A DNA stretch of 64,000 nt from Methylophaga sulfidovorans (GTDB lineage: Bacteria > Pseudomonadota > Gammaproteobacteria > Nitrosococcales > Methylophagaceae), in NCBI RefSeq assembly GCF_900114205.1, contig NZ_FOSH01000001.1:1-64000 (forward strand), read 5' to 3'. A program made the position numbers and the translations under genes. Each line of letters begins with the position of its first letter. Positions within the stretch are counted from its first letter, which is position 1. This document shows, piece after piece, positions 16,686 to 24,390 of this stretch. Below the pieces are notes generated by a model. It had not been told where the DNA came from and did no database searches. It saw only the letters and a program-made list of their open reading frames with translations.

Positions 16686-19595
16686 TTATTCTCCGTCATT
16701 ATCAAGTAGGTGAAAGAAAGGGGCTTTGACGACGGTCGCTTTCACCATTGCACCGCTATCGGTACGAATAGAAAACGTTGATCCCGTACTGCCCTGTTCT
16801 GGTGCAACAAACGCAAAACCAATGACTCTGTTGAGGTATTTACTGTAAGCAATACTGGTCACACGACCTTTGATATTGCCGTCTTCAATCACCAGATTGC
16901 ATTCATTCGGCATGTCACCCGTAAAGTCTTTTTCCAGAACAAAGTTCACTAGCTTTTTGTTCAGTGTTTTCTTCGCGATGATCTTGAGGCTGCGTTGACC
17001 GATAAAGAATGGCTTATCCATCTTCAATAAAGCTTCAGAATGTGCTTCATATGGATTGGTCAGACCATCAGTATCGTGACTAATCAAGTGATGTCCCATT
17101 TCCAGACGCAGCAGACGTTGGACATCAGTACCAAATGGGCGAATGCCATGAGATTCCCCTGCCGCCATGATTTGTTTCCAAACATGCAGTCCCGCTTTGT
17201 ATGGCACGTGAATTTCAAAAGCCAGGTCACTTACAAAACTGACTCGCATCACTTTGGCATCTACCCCAGCAATCTCGGCTTGGATCATATTTCCATCCGG
17301 TAACGACGCTTCACTGATATCCGCTTTTGTTAGCGTACTTAAAATCTCACGTGATTTTGGTCCGGCCAGGGTCATTGCTGCCATCGCACCAGTCAAATTC
17401 ACTAGCGTGACTTGTAAGCCCCATAGCTGCACATTACGCTGCATTTCACGGTAAACCGTCGCAGCATTAGATGAGTTAGTTGATACATAAAACTTTTCAT
17501 CATCAACGCGAACAGCCAGTCCGTCATCCACCATCACACCCGCTTCATCCAACAGCAGAGCAATACGGCTTTCGCCAATTTTTTGTTTGCTGAACTTACC
17601 GGTATAAAAGCGTTCCAGAAATTCAGTCGCATCGGCACCAAAGACTTCAATTTTGCCTAAGGTACTGCCATCAATCATGCCTGCTTGCTGTCTGACCGCT
17701 AAGGCTTCTTCCTGTACGGCTTCCATTGCTGACATCGTGCGTCCGCGATATTGGTAATAAGCAGGACGCATCCACATACCAGCATCCATCATCACGCCAC
17801 CATTATCGACATGCCATTCATGCATGGCTGTGTAACGATGAGGATGGAAACCACGTCCGCCCAGATGACCAATCGGTGTTGGGTGGAAAAATGGTCGTGC
17901 AGTGGTAGTACCAATTTTTTCAACCGGCAACTGACGTACTCGTGCCAGAATGCGGATCGCATTCATATTAGAATGTTTACCCTGACTTGGGCCCATACCC
18001 ACTGTGGTGAAACGTTTCATCAGCTCAATATTGTCAAAACCTTCTTTGGCAGCATTGATGAAATCTTTGACCTGGATATCTTCGTCAAAATCGACAAAGT
18101 TTTTGCCTTTCGGATGTTCGACAATCGGATACGGATGGCTAGGTGGTGCCATTTCCACTTTAGGCACAGTAACCACATCAACAGTTTTACCAAGAAACGC
18201 AGCTGCTTCTGCTGCTGCACGCTGACCATCCAGTTGACGCGCTTTAGAGTCAAACACACCATTGACCTTACCTGCGGCAAAGACACCTTCAGGCAACTCA
18301 TCAGGTACAAATTGTTCTACGCTATAGTCATAACGCATTTTTGTGCCTGCTTGATACAGCAAGGCAGCGGCTGGCGCCCAGCCAGCACTCATCGCCACAC
18401 CATCACAAGACAAACGTACGGTATGGCCACTATCCGCGCCAGCACTAATGTCATCATAAGGGCAGACAGACACGGCTTTGACACCCAACTTATCAGACGT
18501 CGGGATCACTTCATAAATACAGCTGGAGATATGAACAGCAATACCTTTATCTCTCACTTTCTGAGAAAGATCTCGTGGCGCGCCGTTTCTACGCATATCA
18601 ATAACCGCAACGACATCTACGCCAACAGACGCTAAGTCCAGTGCTGTGCGATAACCATAGTCATTGGCAGTAACCACCACACCTTTATTAAATGGTTTAA
18701 CGGCATAACGGTGAATCAAACGTTGTGCTGCCGATCCCAGCATCACGCCGGGTAAATCGTTGTAACGGAAGACAGGTGGTTGCTCAAACGCTCCAGAAGC
18801 CACGATTACCGATTTCGCCCAGACTTTAGTGATGCCGTCTTTACCAACTAATGGCACCAATTTATCGCCATAAAAACCGCCGGCATAAGCATCGGTAATT
18901 AAACGAATATTCGGGTTTGACTCCACTTTACCTAACAGGCTTGTCAGCGTATCGGCTGTCGTTTGCTCACCGGCATAGTCATAAGTCAGGCTGCCACCTG
19001 CCTGCTTGTTTTCGTCAACAACGATAACATCCAGACCTTGCTCAGCTGCTTTGACCGCTGCTGATAAACCAGACAGACCAGCACCGATGATTAACACATC
19101 ACAGTGTGCAAATTTTTTCGGTTTAATAATGCGTGGGTAGTTAAAGTTAACTTCACCCAAACCAGCAGCCTTACGGATTTTGTCTTCCCAGAATGGAAAC
19201 AGGCTTTTTGGTTTATAAAACGTTTTGTAATAAAAACCGACTGGCAGGAAAGGTGATAAATAATCGATATATTTGTTTTTATCTTTTAATACACCACCAA
19301 TAGTGTTGACGGCTTTGATATCCATACCGTCAGCAACAGGCCAGACATCAGCACGGATATTAGTATCGACACCGTCGGTCATCATGGCGTTAACATCATG
19401 ATTGGCAAAGCTCAATACACCACGCGCACGGTGATATTTAAAGCTACGACCCAGCACATTAATACCAGCCGCCCACAGCGCACTGGAAATGGTATCGCCT
19501 TCGTAACCTTGCACAGTCTGACCTTCATATTGAAAAGTCAGTGGCTTGTCACGGTTGATCCACTCACCTCGTTTCTTAGCAATACGGCTGGTCAT
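16686..19595 (-). CDS. mgdC: N-methylglutamate dehydrogenase subunit C (sarcosine-oxidase-alpha-like)
   Basis: 969 aa. N-terminal ~100 residues: a ferredoxin-like domain without cysteines (GYEGDTISSALWAAGINVLGRSFKYHRARG). Then an NAD(P)/FAD Rossmann domain (DVLIIGAGLSGLSAAVKAAEQGLDV, about 170-195) and a C-terminal aminomethyltransferase (GcvT-like) region binding tetrahydrofolate (from ~600; ATEFLERFYTGKFSKQKIG). This lets the formaldehyde leave as methylene-H4F. Length matches SoxA (~965-1000 aa). ATG overlaps the mgdB stop. Confidence 0.93.
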   Translation of the reverse strand: MTSRIAKKRGEWINRDKPLTFQYEGQTVQGYEGDTISSALWAAGINVLGRSFKYHRARGVLSFANHDVNAMMTDGVDTNIRADVWPVADGMDIKAVNTIGGVLKDKNKYIDYLSPFLPVGFYYKTFYKPKSLFPFWEDKIRKAAGLGEVNFNYPRIIKPKKFAHCDVLIIGAGLSGLSAAVKAAEQGLDVIVVDENKQAGGSLTYDYAGEQTTADTLTSLLGKVESNPNIRLITDAYAGGFYGDKLVPLVGKDGITKVWAKSVIVASGAFEQPPVFRYNDLPGVMLGSAAQRLIHRYAVKPFNKGVVVTANDYGYRTALDLASVGVDVVAVIDMRRNGAPRDLSQKVRDKGIAVHISSCIYEVIPTSDKLGVKAVSVCPYDDISAGADSGHTVRLSCDGVAMSAGWAPAAALLYQAGTKMRYDYSVEQFVPDELPEGVFAAGKVNGVFDSKARQLDGQRAAAEAAAFLGKTVDVVTVPKVEMAPPSHPYPIVEHPKGKNFVDFDEDIQVKDFINAAKEGFDNIELMKRFTTVGMGPSQGKHSNMNAIRILARVRQLPVEKIGTTTARPFFHPTPIGHLGGRGFHPHRYTAMHEWHVDNGGVMMDAGMWMRPAYYQYRGRTMSAMEAVQEEALAVRQQAGMIDGSTLGKIEVFGADATEFLERFYTGKFSKQKIGESRIALLLDEAGVMVDDGLAVRVDDEKFYVSTNSSNAATVYREMQRNVQLWGLQVTLVNLTGAMAAMTLAGPKSREILSTLTKADISEASLPDGNMIQAEIAGVDAKVMRVSFVSDLAFEIHVPYKAGLHVWKQIMAAGESHGIRPFGTDVQRLLRLEMGHHLISHDTDGLTNPYEAHSEALLKMDKPFFIGQRSLKIIAKKTLNKKLVNFVLEKDFTGDMPNECNLVIEDGNIKGRVTSIAYSKYLNRVIGFAFVAPEQGSTGSTFSIRTDSGAMVKATVVKAPFFHLLDNDGE

Positions 19596-19855
19596 TTAGC
19601 TTCCTCCTGACCCAGAAGATAAGTACGGTTGACCTTATCAGTCATCGTGTTACGTTCAGCGATAAACCAGGTACCGCTGGGGGTGTGATACCACCATTCT
19701 TTTTTCAAACCAGGTGCACCATTACGATAGTGCACATAGGCTGCCCACTCAGAATCTGAACATGTGTCAGGGTTGGGCATATTTCGATATTCTCCGCCGT
19801 AAGTGAATTCACTTATCGGCCTGATACCATTAATAGGACATTCAAGAAGTTTCAT
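19592..19855 (-). CDS. mgdB: N-methylglutamate dehydrogenase subunit B (sarcosine-oxidase-delta-like)
   Basis: 87 aa. Small zinc-binding delta subunit. It starts MKLLECPINGIRPISEFTYGG and contains YRNMPNPDTCSDSEWAAYVHYRNGAPGLKKEWWYHTPSGTWFIAERNT, the full SoxD pattern. One cysteine of the usual CPxCG site is replaced here (CPING instead of CPYCG), so the zinc site may be altered. It overlaps mgdC by ATGA. Confidence 0.92.
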   Translation of the reverse strand: MKLLECPINGIRPISEFTYGGEYRNMPNPDTCSDSEWAAYVHYRNGAPGLKKEWWYHTPSGTWFIAERNTMTDKVNRTYLLGQEEAK

Positions 19856-19870
19856 AGCCTTACTCTTAAC

Positions 19871-21112
19871 TTAGTGACCAACTGAAGCTGCGCCTTTTTC
19901 ACCGGTCAGCTCATAGTCTTCAAAACGTGATAAACGGAATGATTTAATAAGATCAGGAGCCATATCTTTGGCTATTGTCTCGGCCATGGTTTTGCCACTG
20001 ATAGGTGTGGCTTTAAATCCCCATGTTCCCCATCCGGCATCCAGATAAAACCCTTCTAATGGTGTTTTACCCATAATCGGTGCAAAGTCAGGTGTAATGT
20101 CAGCCATACCACCCCATTGACGCACCACTTTGACATTCGATAAAAATGGGAACATATCAGTGATATGTGTGGTGAGTCCTTCCACGAAATCCAGTGATGA
20201 ACGTGTTGAATGGAACTCATAAGGATCTAATGACGATCCCATGACCAGTTCACCGCGAGACGACTGGCTTACATACACATGCAAGCTGCCTGAAACCAGA
20301 ATCGTATCGAGCCAAGGTTTCATTGGTTCGGATACACAGGCTTGTAAAGGATGAATCACAATCGGCGTTTGTAAGTCCACCATTTCAGTGATACGTGGTG
20401 TAAAACCTGCCACAGCTGAAAGAACACGGTTTGTGCTGATATAGCCTTTAGACGTATTCACACCAACAACTTTTCCCCCCTTGGTGTCAATGCCGGTGAC
20501 TTCAGTCATTTGGAAAATTTCAACACCCATGCGGTCAGCTTCTTTAGCATAACCCCATGCCACGGCATCATGGCGAGCCACTGAACCTGGTGCATGGTAT
20601 AAGGCACCCAGGATAGGCGCTTGGCCACTGCAGGAGATATCCAATTGCGGACAAGCTTTGGATATCTCCTCAGGACCGACGACATAACTCTCAACCCCAA
20701 CATGTTTATTCACTTCAGCACGCCAGCGCATAGTACGCATCGCTGATTCGGTGTGAGCCAGAGTAAAGTGGCCACGTGTTGAATAAAACAGGTTCAGGTC
20801 TAATTCTTCAGAGAGGTCTTCATATATTTTGACGCTGGCGTCATAAAAGTTAACCCCTTCTGGTGTCAGGTAATTAGAACGTACGATGGTGGTATTACGA
20901 CCAGTGTTGCCGCCACCGATATAGCCTTTTTCTAATACGGCTACATTGGTAATGCCATAGTCTTTAGCTAAGTAATACGCTGCAGCCAAACCATGTCCGC
21001 CGCCACCGATAATCACGGCATCGTACGATTTCTTAGGTTCAGTACAGTCCCTAAAAAAACGTGGTGCCGGGTGTTCACTACTCAGACCATATTTTAATAG
21101 CCCTAATGGCAT
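19871..21112 (-). CDS. mgdA: N-methylglutamate dehydrogenase subunit A (sarcosine-oxidase-beta-like)
   Basis: 413 aa from the ATG at 21112, chosen because GTGGAGGTTAAGA precedes it; the frame runs up to 21169 without a site. The DAVIIGGGGHGLAAAYYLAKDYG dinucleotide motif lies near residue 30, then GYIGGGNTGRNTTIVRSNYL (FAD, covalent-flavin region) and GWGTWGFKATPISGKTMAE (C-terminal flavin loop). It carries the catalytic flavin that oxidises N-methylglutamate. First gene of the NMG operon. Confidence 0.94.
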   Translation of the reverse strand: MPLGLLKYGLSSEHPAPRFFRDCTEPKKSYDAVIIGGGGHGLAAAYYLAKDYGITNVAVLEKGYIGGGNTGRNTTIVRSNYLTPEGVNFYDASVKIYEDLSEELDLNLFYSTRGHFTLAHTESAMRTMRWRAEVNKHVGVESYVVGPEEISKACPQLDISCSGQAPILGALYHAPGSVARHDAVAWGYAKEADRMGVEIFQMTEVTGIDTKGGKVVGVNTSKGYISTNRVLSAVAGFTPRITEMVDLQTPIVIHPLQACVSEPMKPWLDTILVSGSLHVYVSQSSRGELVMGSSLDPYEFHSTRSSLDFVEGLTTHITDMFPFLSNVKVVRQWGGMADITPDFAPIMGKTPLEGFYLDAGWGTWGFKATPISGKTMAETIAKDMAPDLIKSFRLSRFEDYELTGEKGAASVGH

Positions 21113-21139
21113 TCTTAACCTCCACTCATAATGCTCAAC

Positions 21140-21155
21140 TACTACTAAAGTAGTA
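21140..21155. promoter_or_regulatory. 16-bp palindrome in the mgdA leader
   Basis: TACTACT-AA-AGTAGTA, perfect 7-bp arms, 28 bp upstream of the mgdA ATG. Size and position suit a repressor or regulator operator, possibly for the XRE-cupin protein encoded divergently at 21347. No binding evidence. Confidence 0.5.
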
Positions 21156-21186
21156 TGCGAATCTACCACTAACTAGGTAAACAATA

Positions 21187-21201
21187 TTTCACGTCATGAA
21201 A
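21187..21201. promoter_or_regulatory. 15-bp inverted repeat between mgdA and the regulator
   Basis: TTTCA-CGTCA-TGAAA, with 5-bp perfect arms. It sits near the middle of the 234-bp divergent spacer and may be a second regulator site. Confidence 0.35.
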
Positions 21202-21346
21202 CATGGTTCTATTTACTCATGCTGAAAAAAACATGTCAATAGTCTTGTAAACTTTTTTTCACAATAGGAAACATTTAGTCCGGATAAATAAAAAAACCTC
21301 AGGTATAATCAGGAAAAAGCTTTGAAGAAGATGGAGTATTCTTGCC

Positions 21347-21985
21347 GTGAGCAAACAGCAAACGATCGTGACAACTGATACTGCGACACATCAATCGTTA
21401 GATAAACACCTGGGAAACACGCTACGTCATATTCGTACTGAAAATGGATTAACCATTGCTGATGTCGCTATGCGAGCCAATGTCAGTCGCGGTATGTTGA
21501 GTAAGATTGAGAATGGACTGACCTCACCCAGCCTGGAAAAACTGGAACACCTTGCCAATGCTCTTGGTGTAAAGCTCTCACGGTTATTTCACGATTACGA
21601 CACGCCAATGGGCGGTGCTCAATATGTGAAAAATGGCGAAGGAATGGAAGTGGTTCGCCGTGGTACCAAGAGTGGTCATACCTATCAATTATTAGCCTAT
21701 GACACCGGCCCGAAAAAACTGTTTGAACCGTTTTTGATTACCTTAAATGAAGAAAGTGAAGTGTTTGATCCGTTTGAACACGCCGGCACTGAATTCATTT
21801 ATATGCTGGAAGGGAAACTGGAATATACCGTCGGTGACGAACGTTTTATTCTTGAACCTGGCGATTCTCTGACATTCCACGCAGAACAACCTCACCGACC
21901 GGAAACCAAACTCAAAATGCCGATTCAATATCTGGCCATCATCTACTACGATAGTCTTGATGACTTTGAAGACGATAGTTACTAA
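21347..21985 (+). CDS. XRE-family transcriptional regulator with cupin domain
   Basis: 212 aa, GTG start with GATGGAG about 10 bp upstream. N-terminal HTH at about 25-80 (LRHIRTENGLTIADVAMRANVSRGMLSKIENGLTSPSLEKLEHLANALGV). C-terminal cupin (about 135-200; EFIYMLEGKLEYTVGDERFILEPGDSLTFHAEQPHRP) that probably senses a small ligand. Placed divergently from mgdA, it is the natural candidate to control the NMG operon in response to a pathway intermediate. Some relatives regulate amino acid or polyamine use. Confidence 0.9.
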   Translation: MSKQQTIVTTDTATHQSLDKHLGNTLRHIRTENGLTIADVAMRANVSRGMLSKIENGLTSPSLEKLEHLANALGVKLSRLFHDYDTPMGGAQYVKNGEGMEVVRRGTKSGHTYQLLAYDTGPKKLFEPFLITLNEESEVFDPFEHAGTEFIYMLEGKLEYTVGDERFILEPGDSLTFHAEQPHRPETKLKMPIQYLAIIYYDSLDDFEDDSY

Positions 21986-22010
21986 AACTAGTCTGTTTTT
22001 TAAGTACTTA

Positions 22011-22138
22011 GGGTCAGTGTAAAAGTAGATTACTTTCTAATATGGGGTCGCGGTGTGGCAAGGCTATTCTCAATAAATTCTAACTTGACCCCAAATATCT
22101 CAATCATACCAATCAAGTCTGACTCTGCCCCCTTTGGT
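22011..22138. repeat. cluster of degenerate REP-like sequences
   Basis: GGGTCAG at 22011; a GGGGTC...GACCCCA inverted pair at about 22043-22093; and a 31-bp degenerate copy at 22108-22138 reading ACCAAAGGGGG...GATTGGT on the minus strand. These share the ACCAAT/ATTGGT stem and GGGGTCAG core of the RAYT REPs at 23521 and 24320. A further TCTGACCCCA half lies at 22723. The rest of 21986-22754 holds no gene that I can support. Confidence 0.5.
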
Positions 22139-22156
22139 CTTTGATAAAAGTTTTTC

Positions 22157-22218
22157 CCCTAACGATTAAATTAAGCGAGCGGCGCGTTAGCGCAGTCCGC
22201 TTGAGTGCCTTGTTAAAG
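22157..22218 (-). other. integron-type attC recombination site
   Basis: Read on the minus strand: CTTTAAC (R'', 22218-22212), 7-nt spacer, TCAAGCG (L'', 22204-22198), a short hairpin GCGC-TAAC-GCGC, CGCTTAA (L', 22177-22171), 7-nt spacer TTTAATC, GTTAGGG (R', 22163-22157). R'' and R' pair imperfectly and L''/L' pair with one G-U, which is the layout of a folded attC. R' deviates from GTTRRRY at the last base. Length 62 bp. No integrase gene is in the window. Confidence 0.75.
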
Positions 22219-22387
22219 CGTGATGCTTGAAGTGGTTGTTGTACTTTTAACCTGTAACATTACACTTTTTTATAAACACCAATACTAAAGTTACTAGGCC
22301 TGGTTGTTTTGTTTTTTACTGTTTTTAAATACTGAATTTGGTTTTAAACAAGTCTTTATTTTAAATGTTTTACCCTTAAAAACTCAG

Positions 22388-22398
22388 ACGCTTTAACA
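22388..22398. repeat. inverted copy of the attC end (ACGCTTTAACA)
   Basis: ACGCTTTAACA at 22388-22398 is the exact inverse of TGTTAAAGCGT at 22211-22221, which ends the attC site. On the minus strand it supplies another GTTAAAG core, but no matching left half of an attC is visible beside it. Possibly a remnant cassette junction. Confidence 0.35.
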
Positions 22399-22754
22399 TT
22401 TAGTATAAGGCGCAAACGCCCTAATATATTGTATTGAAGTAATAAACATACCCTTTTGCCCTTATATTGAGCTAGCCTGTCAATAGGTTAGGTTATGCGA
22501 TATTACCCAGAAAATCTGTTTTCAACACGGTTAATGGTTATGAATATTACTACAAAAAACTAGCTCGCTAGAATAAATACGTAACTCTTTTAAAGCATAA
22601 GACTTATGCGTTTTCGACTTAGAAAAGTTATTGTGATTGGGTAAAGCTTTTTAAGTTCGAAGTCAGAGTAAAGTTATACTTGATTAACTCTAAGTATCAA
22701 CACGTTGAAAACTTAATTTAACTCTGACCCCAATTATTCGAAAAATACGCAAGC

Positions 22755-23387
22755 TTAATTCGAGCCGATAATCTCAACCCGCTCAGCTTGGCAATGAAGC
22801 TGCTGCCCGGCTCTGGCTGGATCGTATGTGATGCCAATCAAGCGCACTTGATCTTTACGTTTAAGCTGTTTAAAAAATGCGGTTTGATCAAGCCGCCGCT
22901 GCTTTTGCTGCTCTATCGTATCCGTTGAATCATGGGCAAACGCCATGACCATCGCTGTACCTCGGCAAATCTGTTGCCAGTCGGTACGGGCATCAGCCCG
23001 CACTCGCATCTCTCCTCTGAGTATTCCCGTCCATAGGCCTTCAACATCCGGCATAGTTGTGCGAGCAGGTTCCGCTTTTGCTGGGGCATTTTGTGTTCGA
23101 TTAACGGGCGGTGGCGTTTTCGTCAAACCTTGCTGCGCCCTCGCATAATCCCTATGGCATCTTTCCACCCCAATATCACTCAACAATTCAGGATATTGAG
23201 TTAACGTATCACCATAGCGTGCGCAACTCGACAAACACAGATGGGCGAGCTTCTGGCCTTCGACTGTTTGAGCCATTGACCGACATGTCTCTCCTTTTTC
23301 ACGTATATCATCAATAACAGCATTCGACGCCATCACCGTGGTATGAGTGAAACATAAAAAGGCAACAAACGTGAAAGCAGTTTTCAT
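22755..23387 (-). CDS. secreted cysteine-containing protein, function unknown
   Basis: 210 aa. Signal peptide MKTAFTFVAFLCFTHTTVMASN with a cleavage site near residue 20. The mature part has five cysteines (CRSMAQ, HLCLSSCARYG, ERCHRDYA, QQICRGTAM, LHCQAE) and ends in a strand-rich region. A proline-rich linker (TKTPPPVNRTQNAPAKAEP) separates two halves. I recognise no family. It lies in the accessory patch between the attC site and the RAYT element, so it may be a cassette gene. Confidence 0.65.
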   Translation of the reverse strand: MKTAFTFVAFLCFTHTTVMASNAVIDDIREKGETCRSMAQTVEGQKLAHLCLSSCARYGDTLTQYPELLSDIGVERCHRDYARAQQGLTKTPPPVNRTQNAPAKAEPARTTMPDVEGLWTGILRGEMRVRADARTDWQQICRGTAMVMAFAHDSTDTIEQQKQRRLDQTAFFKQLKRKDQVRLIGITYDPARAGQQLHCQAERVEIIGSN

Positions 23388-23520
23388 CTTATTTCCTCAT
23401 TTAATTATCAAGAGCCTAGGCGGAACAAACTGACTATTCGTGTTTACTCTAGCCTACCCACTCGGACTACTGCAATGCATCATTGCGGTTGGGGGGGGGA
23501 AACCAATGGCAAAACGGAAA

Positions 23521-23545
23521 ACCAATGGGGTCAGACTCGATTGGT
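23521..23545. repeat. left REP of the RAYT element
   Basis: 25 bp: ACCAAT arm (23521-23526), GGGGTCAGACTCG core, ATTGGT arm (23540-23545). It forms its own hairpin and is the exact reverse complement of the repeat at 24320-24344. The RAYT stop codon (23531-23533) lies inside it. Confidence 0.9.
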
Positions 23546-24256
23546 TTTGCTTGACTGACGGTAAGCCGTTGAGCGCCTATCTCCTCCTCTAGCAGCAGGA
23601 CTCGCTCGACGATTCAGTTGTTGCTCAATCTTGTCTTTAAAGTAACGATTACCTAACACCCATGACTTATTGGTTGCTTCACGTATCTCTGCCATTGTTT
23701 CATCACTCAGGTGATTATCAAACAACGCTCGGTATGCTTGTTGACGGTACTCAGTTGTATCACCTAATTTTAAATATTCTTCATGAGGCGTTAATAACGC
23801 ATTGTCTTTTCCTAAGGCATTATAACCATAACTTGACCAAGGGTAATCTGCGGGATGTTCTGCCATATCACGAGCTCGTACAGGGTTGAGTTCAATATAC
23901 CGGTAACACGTCAGAAGGTATTGTTCTGTATCAACTAATGTCGCTTTATAGCGTCCTTCCCATAACGTACCCGTACGATGATAACTGTGGTTAAAATACT
24001 GAACGTAATAGCGTCCGACCATCTGTATCAGCTTACTCAAACCTATTTCAGTATGCGGGGTTATCAATAAATGCACATGGTTTGTCATCAGCACATAAGC
24101 ATGTAATGAACATTCATGTTTAATGCACGCTTGCTTTAGCTTTTCAAGATAGAAGTGATAATCCTCATCAGCCAGAAAAATAGGCTCTCGATTATTGCCT
24201 CGAATAATCACATGTTGAGGATGGTCGGGAATAACAAAACGAGGTAAGCGAGCCAT
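23531..24256 (-). CDS. rayT: REP-associated tyrosine transposase (RAYT, Y1 family)
   Basis: 241 aa. MARLPRFVIPDHPQHVIIRGNNREPIF, then LHAYVLMTNHVHLLITPHTEIGLSKLIQ (the HUH-type active-site region with HxH), YFNHSYHRTGTLWEGRYKATLVDTEQYLLTCYRYIELNPVRA (catalytic Tyr region), and a basic C-terminus. RAYTs are single-copy relatives of IS200/IS605 transposases that act on REP sequences (family knowledge). Here it is flanked by perfect inverted REPs, and its last codons and stop are made by the left REP. Confidence 0.93.
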   Translation of the reverse strand: MARLPRFVIPDHPQHVIIRGNNREPIFLADEDYHFYLEKLKQACIKHECSLHAYVLMTNHVHLLITPHTEIGLSKLIQMVGRYYVQYFNHSYHRTGTLWEGRYKATLVDTEQYLLTCYRYIELNPVRARDMAEHPADYPWSSYGYNALGKDNALLTPHEEYLKLGDTTEYRQQAYRALFDNHLSDETMAEIREATNKSWVLGNRYFKDKIEQQLNRRASPAARGGDRRSTAYRQSSKTNRV

Positions 24257-24319
24257 TGTTCAATCCTTGAATAATGAGAGAGCTTGAGTCTAAATAACTT
24301 TATCCCCTACATCAATCAC

Positions 24320-24344
24320 ACCAATCGAGTCTGACCCCATTGGT
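24320..24344. repeat. right REP of the RAYT element
   Basis: 25 bp: ACCAAT (24320-24325), CGAGTCTGACCCC, ATTGGT (24339-24344). Perfect inverse of the left REP. It follows directly after the broken attC half at 24345. Confidence 0.9.
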
Positions 24345-24390
24345 CTGGAGCGAAGCGAGTAAAATTTCCGTGTGCAGTGACTTGTTAAGT
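24345..24390 (-). other. possible half attC site interrupted by the RAYT element
   Basis: On the minus strand ACTTAAC (24390-24384) fits RYYYAAC, followed by AAGTCACTGCACACGGAAATTTT and ACTCGCTTCGCTCC, the left arm and loop style of chromosomal-integron attC sites. The arm ends where the REP begins. Past the other REP, minus-strand TTTTCCGTTTTGC (about 23520-23508) could be the decayed right arm. The DUF3800 stop TAA lies inside the core, as usual in cassettes. Confidence 0.4.

Noticed and set aside
17751-18635. 294-codon open frame on the plus strand
   Set aside because: Fully antisense to mgdC, whose domains are unmistakable; the frame has no RBS and its composition mirrors the mgdC reading frame.
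22388-22450. Second attC site suggested by GTTAAAG and GGCG-TTTG-CGCC
   Set aside because: A GGCG...CGCC hairpin is present, but no RYYYAAC partner core is found at the needed distance, so I list only the inverted repeat.
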